Below are positions 17,903 to 24,685 of a stretch of 64,000 nucleotides of DNA, piece by piece. Source of the DNA: Neorhizobium galegae bv. officinalis (GTDB lineage Bacteria; Pseudomonadota; Alphaproteobacteria; Rhizobiales; Rhizobiaceae); NCBI GenBank assembly GCA_000985875.1, contig CCRI01000003.1:372001-436000 (forward strand), given 5' to 3'. The translations under genes and the position numbers were made by a program. The notes below the pieces were generated by a model, which saw nothing but the letters and a program-made list of their open reading frames with translations, was not told the DNA's origin and did no database searches. Within the stretch, counting starts at the first letter, position 1. Each line of letters starts with the position of its first letter.

Positions 17903-18718
17903 CTAGGTGGAGGCCGGTATTTCTTCGGTCGTGACTTCGAAAGAAGACAGGATTGCCGGGCCGAAGGCGGTCGAAAGCGCCACGTCCGTGGCATCTCGCC
18001 CCGTTGCCATCAGAATCCGCCCGATACGCGGTTTGTTGTGGCGGGCATCGACCGTATTCCAGCGACCGCCAAGATAGACCTGGAACCAGGCGCTGAAATC
18101 CATCGGATTGACATCCACCGGGACGCCGATATCGCCGAGATAGCCGGTGCAGTAACGCGCCGGGATGTTCATGCAGCGGCAAAGCGCGATGGCGAGATGC
18201 GCAAAGTCGCGGCAGACGCCGGTGCGATCGGTAAATCCTCCGAAAGCTGTCCGAAGCGGATCCGCGTTCTGATAGTTGAAGGCGATGTGGTTGTGGGTGA
18301 AGTCGAGGATCGCCTGTACCCGCGGCCAGCCGAGCGGGGTCGAGGAGAATGTCTTCCAGGCAAAATCCGCCAGGCGGTCGGTGTCGCAGTAGCGGCTGCC
18401 GAGCAGGAAGACCAGCACGTCGTCCGGCAGGTCCTTGATGTCGTGCTGGAAGGCATCCTGCGGCACCGGGTCGGGCATGCCGTCGTCGTAGATCTCGAAT
18501 TCGGTCGAGATCGTGGTCAATCCCGGCGGTGCCACGATCCGGCTGCAGGCGTTTCCGAAGCTGTCGAGATAGCTCCAGGCCTCGATCGGCCGGTCGAAGC
18601 TCAGCACCTGGTCGCTCAAAAGGTCCGCCCGACGCGAGGGATGGATATTGAGGACCAGCAGCATCGCCGTATCGTGCTGGCATTCATACCCTATACGAAA
18701 CCCTGCGCGTATCTTCAT
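17903..18718 (-). CDS. Transglutaminase-like cysteine protease-fold protein 1
   Basis: About 271 residues from MKIRAGFRIGYEC. A transglutaminase core is visible in the second half: RTGVCRDFAHL carries the probable nucleophile cysteine, and the usual His and Asp would lie in the FSAWFQVYLGGRWNTVDARHN segment, where the histidine seen in typical members (HAW) is replaced by SAW, with another His near the end. The N-terminal beta-rich part is normal for bacterial members. It lies 75 bases after its paralogue on the same strand. Such pairs are common in rhizobia and their substrates are unknown. Confidence 0.78.
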   Translation of the reverse strand: MKIRAGFRIGYECQHDTAMLLVLNIHPSRRADLLSDQVLSFDRPIEAWSYLDSFGNACSRIVAPPGLTTISTEFEIYDDGMPDPVPQDAFQHDIKDLPDDVLVFLLGSRYCDTDRLADFAWKTFSSTPLGWPRVQAILDFTHNHIAFNYQNADPLRTAFGGFTDRTGVCRDFAHLAIALCRCMNIPARYCTGYLGDIGVPVDVNPMDFSAWFQVYLGGRWNTVDARHNKPRIGRILMATGRDATDVALSTAFGPAILSSFEVTTEEIPAST

Positions 18719-18793
18719 GATCTTATCCCTATGGAAAAACTCTCGCCGGAATGGCGTTTCAGCGGCAACGCCCAAGCATCCCGGCTGTTCCGG

Positions 18794-19690
18794 TCACCCA
18801 TGCAGTTTCACGCTATGGTCGTCGGTCGTCACGTTAACCTGCACGGACATGCTGTCGAAATCGGTCTCGTCGCCATCGTAGCTTCCCGATAGCGGGACTG
18901 CCTGCCGCGGGTCGCGGGCGACGCCCACGCGTATCAGGTCGCGATTGCCGACGATGCCGTTGGTGGGATCGAATTCCACCCAACCGGCGCCAGGAAGATA
19001 GACCTGGCACCAGGCATGGGTCGACCCGCCGCCGAGCGTTATCGATCCGTCGCGGTCGGGCACGTAGATGTAGCCGGTGACGAAACGTGCCGCCAGGCCG
19101 AGGGCGCGCGCCGCCTCCATCATCAGCAGCGCGAAATCGCGGCAGGTGCCGCGGCGAAGCTGCAGGGTTTCGAGCGGCGGTTGCGTCCCGTGTTCCGAGC
19201 GCCGGGCGTAGATGAAACCCTCGTGAAGCGCAAAACACATGGTCATCAGCAGGTGGCCGGTTTCCGTGGGATGCCCGACCTTGATGAACTGCCGTGCCCA
19301 TTTGCCGACCCGGTCCTCTGGATCGGGATAGTGGCGCTGGATCGTCCGCTCCAGATCAAAGATTTCTTCGGGATCGTATGCGAAAGGATAGGTGAGGGCC
19401 TCTTCGTCGATCTGGAAGTCAATCGCCGCCTGAGGCGTATGGTCGAGGCGGATGATCGTTTCGAACCGCAGTTCGGATGAGGGTTTGGATATCCCGACCA
19501 GCGCGACGCAATTGCCGAAGACATCGTGGATCCACCGGACGTAGTCGGGCTTTGGAAAAACGTTGAGCTGGGAACTCAGCAAGGTCTGGTCAAAACTGTC
19601 CCGCGGCCTGAACATAAGCCTGTGTTCGCCGAACTCCACCGGCCTCGTATACCGATAGGAGGTGACATGCCGGACGGAAAATATCGTCAT
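18794..19690 (-). CDS. Transglutaminase-like cysteine protease-fold protein 2
   Basis: 298 residues from MTIFSVRHVTSYRY. An N-terminal beta-sandwich domain precedes a transglutaminase core with the full putative triad: Cys in RRGTCRDFALL, His in STHAWCQVYLPG, Asp in WVEFDPTNG. The fold family includes peptidases and amidases as well as cross-linking enzymes. It is upstream of, and probably co-transcribed with, the paralogue at 17903, in which the His position appears changed. Confidence 0.83.
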   Translation of the reverse strand: MTIFSVRHVTSYRYTRPVEFGEHRLMFRPRDSFDQTLLSSQLNVFPKPDYVRWIHDVFGNCVALVGISKPSSELRFETIIRLDHTPQAAIDFQIDEEALTYPFAYDPEEIFDLERTIQRHYPDPEDRVGKWARQFIKVGHPTETGHLLMTMCFALHEGFIYARRSEHGTQPPLETLQLRRGTCRDFALLMMEAARALGLAARFVTGYIYVPDRDGSITLGGGSTHAWCQVYLPGAGWVEFDPTNGIVGNRDLIRVGVARDPRQAVPLSGSYDGDETDFDSMSVQVNVTTDDHSVKLHG

Positions 19691-19864
19691 CCAATCACCG
19701 CTAAAGCATTGAGGGCGGCACGCGCTGGCGCGGGGCGCCTTATCGAACCATGCATGGATCACCGCTATAGCAGGCGCCATGCGACGGCGACAGGAAAAAC
19801 CGGCTGCAGCCGGTAAAATACGACAACCCCGAACGCGGCGTCGGAACGCCGGATTGGCGCCGCC

Positions 19865-20110
19865 TCACTGGTCCCGGCGCTGCAGAGGGTAATCGCCGGC
19901 GTCGTAAAGCCTCTGTATCTGCGTGCTGTCGAACCGGGCTTCTTCGACCTCGAGAATGGATCCGCGCAAAAGGGATGCAGGCATCACCTCGATTGCGAAG
20001 CGCAGGGCCTCGGCCACGGTTTCGAACCTCTTGTAGCCAAGCCTGCTCGTTCTCTTCCAGTTCTTGCACGGGTAGAGCCCCGCGCCGGCATTGTAGTTGA
20101 AGTCGGCCAT
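19865..20110 (-). CDS. Small hypothetical protein (81 aa)
   Basis: MADFNYNAGAGLYPCKNWK..., with a helical middle (RFETVAEALRFAIEV) and an acidic end. AAGGACACGACC before the ATG gives the same ribosome-site arrangement as the genes at 15624 and 17212. Similar proteins with a YKRF.T.AEALRFAIE pattern occur in rhizobia, but no function is known. Confidence 0.68.
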   Translation of the reverse strand: MADFNYNAGAGLYPCKNWKRTSRLGYKRFETVAEALRFAIEVMPASLLRGSILEVEEARFDSTQIQRLYDAGDYPLQRRDQ

Positions 20111-20176
20111 GGTCGTGTCCTTGTGGTCGAGGATATGCGCAAGGGAGGTCCGAACGGGCCGCCCGTCGGAACCGTG

Positions 20177-20359
20177 TCAGGCCGGCTGCAATTGCGACGC
20201 GCGCCTCTGGAGACGTTCCTGCTTCTGGGCGAGCTTGATCTCGCGGCTTCTCAGGGCCTGCCTCTGGCGGAATTCCTGTAGCTTGGCGGCATTGGAGCCC
20301 TCTTCTGCATCGGGTTTGCGAAACAGATTCTGGGCGGCATTGCGGACAGTATCGATCAT
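20177..20359 (-). CDS. Small basic helical protein (60 aa)
   Basis: MIDTVRNAAQNLFRKPDAEEG..., then a long Gln/Arg/Lys-rich helix (FRQRQALRSREIKLAQKQER). AAGG lies eight bases before the ATG. No family is recognised; composition suggests RNA or membrane-surface binding. It lies in a row of small minus-strand genes. Confidence 0.55.
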   Translation of the reverse strand: MIDTVRNAAQNLFRKPDAEEGSNAAKLQEFRQRQALRSREIKLAQKQERLQRRASQLQPA

Positions 20360-20687
20360 TGATGTAACCTTAAAGGGTAGACTGCGGGACGTGACAACGG
20401 CCAACGCAAGAGTTCTCCAGCCAACAGGGCGGAGTTCGACGTTCGCAAAATCAAGGGTGTCGCCAAGCAACCGGCAGGGCCGGCGGGATCAGGTAGCCGA
20501 AAAGGCTGAAAACGTGAATCATATATGGCGATATAATGCGTCACTTTCAAGACTTGTCTCAAATATGGATAGGCGGCGCTTGCCATCGGCAGAAATGAGG
20601 CCCATCGTGACTGGTCGGCTGCAACTGGTAAGGGCGCAGCCGCCTGAGGGACCCGAGCCCTAGCCCCGACGAAAAAGGAGGGGCGCG
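20360..20687. other. Intergenic region with AT-rich promoter-like stretch and leader copy C
   Basis: 328 bases between divergent small genes. An AT-rich part (about 20515-20575, ATCATATATGGCGATATAATG) looks like promoter DNA. The end (20655-20687) is the third copy of the shared leader (GCCCTAGCCCCGA at 20657-20669, then AAAAAGGAGG). No gene was found. Confidence 0.5.
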
Positions 20688-20915
20688 ATGTCTTCACGAT
20701 CCTCGCATCCGAATTTCCAGCTTTATTTCCAGACCATGCTGACCGACAGCCAGCCGGAGGCGGAGCAACCCGCAGAAACCTGTCCGGACCGCCCGGTCCT
20801 GCATGCCGTCTTCCGGGACATGCTGATCCGGGGGCTACCGCTGGCGGGTTCGGAAATTTGGCTTGACGGTATCCGTGCGACCCGCGTTCCGAAAAAGCGC
20901 TCCGGCTCCAACTAG
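20688..20915 (+). CDS. Small hypothetical protein (75 aa), shared-leader gene C
   Basis: MSSRSSHPNFQLYFQTMLTDSQ..., with a C-terminal part RDMLIRGLPLAGSEIWLDGIRATRVPKK. AAAAAGGAGG lies seven bases before the ATG. The leader and first codons match those of the genes at 15079 and 21558, while the rest of the protein differs. No family is recognised. Confidence 0.6.
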   Translation: MSSRSSHPNFQLYFQTMLTDSQPEAEQPAETCPDRPVLHAVFRDMLIRGLPLAGSEIWLDGIRATRVPKKRSGSN

Positions 20916-21013
20916 AACGGCTTCGGCCCTCCTTGGAAACACAGCCCCGCATGCGTCGCCGCGAGAATGCAGGCGATACGGATCTTCCGCAAGGATAAGG
21001 ACAAAGACTGATC

Positions 21014-21040
21014 AGGAGGCGCCGCGCTACGGTGCCTCCT
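21014..21040 (-). terminator. Hairpin downstream of the 21191 gene
   Basis: AGGAGGCGCCG/CGGTGCCTCCT stem with one G-T pair and a 5-base loop, 10 bases past the stop of the small minus-strand gene. On that strand it is followed by GATCAGTCTTTG rather than a clean T run, so termination strength is uncertain. Confidence 0.5.
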
Positions 21041-21050
21041 GCGCGAAGCA

Positions 21051-21191
21051 CTACTTCGGCTTCTTGCCCAAGGTGAGGCCGCTGCCGGCGAGCTTGACCT
21101 GTGCGCCTGCGGGCGCGACCGTCACTGCTGCGGTCTTGTCTTTCTTCGGTTTGCGAGTTTCGCGATTACTTCGTACCTGGCCTTTAGCCAT
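21051..21191 (-). CDS. Small basic protein (46 aa), MAKGQxRSN family of rhizobia
   Basis: MAKGQVRSNRETRKPKKDK, then an Ala/Val-rich middle and GLTLGKKPK at the end. AAGGAGG lies six bases before the ATG, a near-ideal site. Very similar small proteins (MAKGQ.RSN.E.RKPKK) are widespread in Rhizobiaceae, with no known function. The charge suggests nucleic-acid or ribosome contact. Confidence 0.75.
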   Translation of the reverse strand: MAKGQVRSNRETRKPKKDKTAAVTVAPAGAQVKLAGSGLTLGKKPK

Positions 21192-21303
21192 TTTGTCCTC
21201 CTTGGGCGGCGATGGATCGTGGAAAGTGAAATCATGTTCGGCCGACAGGCATAAAACGCGTGAAATGACGGATTTGCAAAACCTGCCTTTGCCAGCCGAA
21301 GCA

Positions 21304-21558
21304 TCAAAGCTGCGGTAGTACGGTATCTCTGTGTTTGCTCAACGAAGCTGATATTGCGGCTCCGAAGCTCTTCTCGGGACGGTCCCCAAAACGGGCAAGC
21401 ATGATGGCTGCTCCCGTTGTGCCGGCCCGGCCGCTGACAAGCGTTCCGCTTGGCTGCGTAGGTTCACGGAATGCATGACGTTCGATATTTTCCCGGTATC
21501 CGAGGCCGCTGACGCGGACCAGGTTGCGGGAGATGGTCTGAGAGAATTCGGAAGACAT
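21304..21558 (-). CDS. Small hypothetical protein (84 aa), shared-leader gene B
   Basis: MSSEFSQTISRNLVRVSGLGYRENIER..., Ser/Arg-rich with no clear domain. AAAGGAGGACGCA precedes the ATG, and the leader TGGCCCCAA-type element is almost identical to that of the 15079 gene. The shared leader and ribosome site support it; the protein itself is unrecognised. Confidence 0.58.
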   Translation of the reverse strand: MSSEFSQTISRNLVRVSGLGYRENIERHAFREPTQPSGTLVSGRAGTTGAAIMLARFGDRPEKSFGAAISASLSKHRDTVLPQL

Positions 21559-21586
21559 TGCGTCCTCCTTTCATTGGGGCCAGGGC
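21551..21586 (-). promoter_or_regulatory. Shared leader element, copy B
   Basis: Minus strand GCCCTGGCCCCAA, TGAAAGGAGGACGCA, ATGTCTTCCG. The first 13 bases are identical to copy A at 15093-15105; copy C at 20657 differs at two of the 13. Confidence 0.55.
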
Positions 21587-21852
21587 GTGAGAATCCTGAA
21601 GCAGCAGCGCCCTTTATATGGCTGCTGAAGTCGCCATCATGCGCCGGACTTGCGCCAAACGCAATGTGCGGGTTGTGAGAAATGCCTTGCTCAAGACATA
21701 GTTGACCGGTAGGGGTAGCCATCGAAATTGGTTGTCGAGCTTCGTTTTCACGCCTTTTGCGTTCGAGCTGATCTTTCCCTTCAAAATCGATCTCTTTTGT
21801 CGCCGGCATTTTGCCGGACGGCGACCTGTGCTCGATCGGAAGGATCATCTCC

Positions 21853-22062
21853 ATGAACAGCGGAATCGTAAAATTTTTCAACACCGCCAAGGGCTTCGGC
21901 TTCATCCAGCCCGCTGACGGGTCGACGGACGTGTTCGTCCATATCTCGGCCGTCGAGCGTTCGGGAATGACCTATCTGGCTGAAGGCCAGAAGGTGAGCT
22001 TCGATGTCGTGCGGGACAACCGCACCGGCAAGAATGCAGCTGAAAATCTGCAGATCGCTTAA
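21853..22062 (+). CDS. Cold shock protein CspA-like, second copy
   Basis: 69 residues: [20 protein letters not shown] with both RNP motifs (KGFGFIQ, DVFVHIS). About three quarters of positions match the copy at 17408. The ATG at 21853 is the normal start for the family. Like the other copy it is followed by a terminator-like structure and then a small basic protein gene. Confidence 0.94.
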   Translation: MNSGIVKFFNTAKGFGFIQPADGSTDVFVHISAVERSGMTYLAEGQKVSFDVVRDNRTGKNAAENLQIA

Positions 22063-22105
22063 AGCCAAAACCAACTTCGGCCCTGACCACGGATGTACTG
22101 GCACG

Positions 22106-22147
22106 GACCGCAAGCGGTCGGGAGGTACAATTCCTCTCGGGCTTTTG
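22106..22147 (+). terminator. Double hairpin after the second csp gene
   Basis: GACCGC-AA-GCGGTC (22106-22119) is followed by CGGGAGG-N7-CCTCTCG (22119-22139), then GGCTTTTG. The two stems share base 22119 and could be alternative. It lies between csp and the small gene at 22172, so it may act as an attenuator rather than a full stop. Confidence 0.55.
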
Positions 22148-22171
22148 TTATTCAATAATGAAAGAATTTCC

Positions 22172-22342
22172 ATGAAAAAGACGGATGCAGAACAGCAAGT
22201 GAAAAGGGCCCAGCGCCAGGTCGCCAATACCAGCGGTGGCGGCCATCTCGGCGGCACCAATCACGGCCAGGGCTATGACGCCAAGACCTCCTCCGCCAAG
22301 GGCAAGGCCGACAAGGGCCGCAAGACCGGCGGCAAGAGCTAA
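22172..22342 (+). CDS. Small Gly/Lys-rich protein (56 aa)
   Basis: MKKTDAEQQVKRAQRQVANTSGGGHLGGTNHGQGYDAKTSS..., ending in a KGKADKGRKTGGKS tail. The GGGHLGG.NHGQGYD core suggests a short conserved family and the Lys-rich tail an RNA- or DNA-binding role, but nothing is known. The only ribosome site is a weak GAAAGAA. It follows csp after a possible attenuator. Confidence 0.55.
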   Translation: MKKTDAEQQVKRAQRQVANTSGGGHLGGTNHGQGYDAKTSSAKGKADKGRKTGGKS

Positions 22343-22468
22343 CTAATCCGATGATGCGGGCCGAGGGGCACTTCGGCCCGTTCCCCCGGATCGGACTTTC
22401 CTTTCCGAGTAAGCCTGGCTCTTCCAGTTCCATGACAGCGACCTCGCCATGGGCGCACGGAATCCGGA

Positions 22469-22642
22469 TCAATTGCGCTTGGGAACAGGCGGCCTTTTCT
22501 CTGGTTTCTGGGGATGACCCGGCGCGATCGGATCGCTTGCCGGAAATGTTTCTTCGAGCGACTCCTCCAGGTAATCGTCCTGCTCCTTGGCAATGTCTTT
22601 GGCGGACTTTCCGGGTGACGGCACCTCTTTTCTCGTTCCCAT
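22469..22642 (-). CDS. Small acidic protein (57 aa) with LEETFPASDP motif
   Basis: MGTRKEVPSPGKSAKDIAKEQDDYLEE..., with the motif SLEETFPASDPIAPG. Short proteins carrying EEtFPASDPp are frequent in rhizobia and other alphaproteobacteria; their function is unknown. GGAG lies about eight bases before the ATG. It is divergent from usp. Confidence 0.7.
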   Translation of the reverse strand: MGTRKEVPSPGKSAKDIAKEQDDYLEESLEETFPASDPIAPGHPQKPEKRPPVPKRN

Positions 22643-22831
22643 TCTCGATCTCCCTGATTGGTCGAAGCCGACAATCCTACTCTCGTTTCTTCGAATGCAG
22701 AAGGCACGATGGCCTTCTCATGGTTGCCGCGTTTCGGCATGACAAAAGCCTTCCCCATAACGACGGACGCCAGTTTCGATTTAGGCTGGTCGGCGCTGCG
22801 GCGCGCTGCAGTTTCGAATTATCCGCCTGGG

Positions 22832-22872
22832 TTGACGAAGATCATGGCTCGGGCAGGTGCCGGTCCTAGACT
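22832..22872 (+). promoter_or_regulatory. FixK/FNR-type promoter of usp
   Basis: TTGACGAAGATCAT (22832-22845) matches TTGA-N6-TCAA at seven of eight bases. A -10-like TAGACT lies at 22867-22872, so the box would be near -41 of a start at about 22879, 40 bases before the usp ATG. Confidence 0.55.
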
Positions 22873-22918
22873 TTTCTCCATCGGGCCCGATCAGGGCCTT
22901 GTGCAGAGGAGACAGACA

Positions 22919-23749
22919 ATGTCGTTCAAGACAGTGCTCGCAATGATCGGGAATATGGAACCCGCCGCTGATCTCGCCCGTGCCATGGAGATCGCGACCG
23001 AACTCGAAGCACATCTTTCCGTGGTGGTCGCCGGCCTCGCGGTTCCGGCAACCATGGGAGATTTCCCGGCCGGTACCGTATGGCTCGACCAGCGTGACGA
23101 GGACCTGAGATTGCTCGATGGCATCCAGAAACAGGCAGTTGGCGCCTGCGAGGCGAACGGCCTCTCGTTCGATGTCGACGTCCTCTATGCGGATAGCGGT
23201 TTCGTCAGCGAGGAAATTCATCGCCGCGCGCTTTATGCCGATGTGCTGGTGATCGGAGACGGCGTGCGCAGCGACAGCGCGCTGACCCGGCGGATCGTCG
23301 ATGGCGGTGTGTTCGACGCGCGCCGCCCCCTCCTTCTGATGCCGAAGGACCGCAGCACGACCCTGAAACCGCGTCGGATACTGCTTGCCTGGAATTCCCG
23401 CGCCGAGGCCGCTCAGGCCGCGCGCGAGGCTCTTGAGATGATGACCTGGGCGGAAGAGGTGCATGTCGTGCTCGTGGATCCGGACACCTCCTATTGGGTC
23501 AGCGGCGGCGAACCCGGCGCCGACGTCGCGGCCTATCTCGCCCGCCACGGGATCAACGTCGTCGTCGAACAGTTGCTAAGCGGCGGCCGGCTTGTGGAGG
23601 ACGTGCTCGAAAGACATGCGCTGGAAATCAACGCCGACCTCGTCGTCATGGGCGCCTATGGACATTCGCGGCTGCGCGAGCGGGTTTTTGGCGGTGTGAC
23701 GGCCTCAATGCTCGTGGAAAGCAAGTTCCCGGTCCTGATCGCCCGGTAA
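22919..23749 (+). CDS. Tandem universal stress protein
   Basis: 276 residues from ATG 22919 (AGGAGACAGACA upstream). Two Usp domains are joined: residues about 1-140 and 150-276. The second ends with the nucleotide-binding signature GAYGHSRLRERVFGGVTAS. Such proteins bind ATP and are induced in growth arrest and hypoxia. A FixK/FNR-like promoter is seen upstream. It is convergent with the CBS/BON gene, each having its own terminator. Confidence 0.88.
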   Translation: MSFKTVLAMIGNMEPAADLARAMEIATELEAHLSVVVAGLAVPATMGDFPAGTVWLDQRDEDLRLLDGIQKQAVGACEANGLSFDVDVLYADSGFVSEEIHRRALYADVLVIGDGVRSDSALTRRIVDGGVFDARRPLLLMPKDRSTTLKPRRILLAWNSRAEAAQAAREALEMMTWAEEVHVVLVDPDTSYWVSGGEPGADVAAYLARHGINVVVEQLLSGGRLVEDVLERHALEINADLVVMGAYGHSRLRERVFGGVTASMLVESKFPVLIAR

Positions 23750-23767
23750 AATCGGGAGGCGATTGTT

Positions 23768-23803
23768 CCCTGTTTCCCGTCAGCCGGCGGGAGACAGGGT
23801 TTT
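23768..23803 (+). terminator. Rho-independent terminator after usp
   Basis: CCCTGTTTCCCG / CGGGAGACAGGG, a 12-bp stem with one T-G pair, an 8-base loop and TTTT. It lies 19 bases after the usp stop. Confidence 0.8.
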
Positions 23804-23874
23804 GCGTGCCCGCGTCTTCGGCAAACGGCAATCGGGAAGAGACCGGACCGGTCCGCCCCGCAGGCCGGCACAAA

Positions 23875-23908
23875 ATCCGCCCCAGGGGAGTGGACCCGGA
23901 GGGCGGAT
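23875..23908 (-). terminator. Terminator for the CBS/BON gene
   Basis: On the minus strand ATCCGCCC...GGGCGGAT followed by TTTG, starting 22 bases past the CBS gene stop. The 18-base loop is long, so confidence is moderate. Confidence 0.5.
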
Positions 23909-23929
23909 CGGAAACAGTCTGATTACCTG

Positions 23930-24592
23930 TTATTGAGCGGGCTGCTGCGAGGGCTTTTGCGTGACGACGCCGCCGACGCCAGCAATGCTGGCCGTCAGGA
24001 TGCGGATCGCCTCCTGCTCCACATCGGACCCGATCTCGCCGATGATCTCCACCACCGAGTCCCGCACCTTGACCTCAAGCCTATCCTTCCCCAGCCCGAG
24101 TTCCGCGAGCAGCCGGGTCGCAACGGCAAGCCGCAGCGCCTCGTCACCGCGGGCAACCACGTCCGGCGTGGCGATCTCGATCTTGAGGATATCGCGACGG
24201 CTGACGATGCCGGCGAGCACGCCATTGTCGAGCACGGGAATGCGCTTGACGGCGTGGAGGCGCATCAGCGCGACGATCTCGGCGACACTGGCTCCGGGCG
24301 CCACACTGACGACCTTGCGGCTCATGCAGTCCTCGACCTTCAACCCGTGCGCCTTGACGTAGTTTTCGAAGAAGGCCGGATCATGGGTGTCGGGAGCAGC
24401 TTTTGGCGCGAGGTTGAATTCATGCCGTTTCAGAATGTCTCCCTCGGTGATCATCCCGCACAGCGCCCTCTGATCGTCGATCACGGGTAGGCCGCTGATG
24501 TCGTTGTCGATCAGCATCCGGATCGCGTGTTTGAGGCTGGCCCCGGGGCTGACGTGAACCACCCTGGTGGTCATCAAATCTTTGGCAAGCAT
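23930..24592 (-). CDS. CBS-domain pair plus BON domain protein
   Basis: 220 residues from MLAKDLMTTRVVHVSPGAS (AGGAG before the ATG). Two CBS motifs flank a linker: residues about 5-60 and 75-130 (MSRKVVSVAPGASVAEIV, IPVLDNGVLAGIVSRRDIL). The C-terminal about 70 residues form a BON domain, a putative phospholipid-binding module. CBS pairs bind adenine nucleotides and act as energy sensors. It lies 93 bases downstream of the P-type ATPase gene on the same strand, so it may be co-transcribed with it or use its own FixK/FNR-like box. Confidence 0.88.
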   Translation of the reverse strand: MLAKDLMTTRVVHVSPGASLKHAIRMLIDNDISGLPVIDDQRALCGMITEGDILKRHEFNLAPKAAPDTHDPAFFENYVKAHGLKVEDCMSRKVVSVAPGASVAEIVALMRLHAVKRIPVLDNGVLAGIVSRRDILKIEIATPDVVARGDEALRLAVATRLLAELGLGKDRLEVKVRDSVVEIIGEIGSDVEQEAIRILTASIAGVGGVVTQKPSQQPAQ

Positions 24593-24661
24593 CCGCTGCT
24601 CCTGTGGTTCGCGATCATCCGTCGCTGGCCCCAAGCTTCCCGCATCGCGTCCGCGCCGGCC

Positions 24662-24675
24662 TTGACCTAGCGCAA
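24662..24675 (-). promoter_or_regulatory. Near-consensus FixK/FNR box before the CBS gene
   Basis: Minus strand TTGCGCTAGGTCAA, one mismatch to TTGA-N6-TCAA and the same TTGCG-N4-GTCAA form as at 10723. It sits 70 bases before the CBS start. No clear -10 was seen. Confidence 0.4.
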
Positions 24676-24685
24676 CCGCGGGCCG

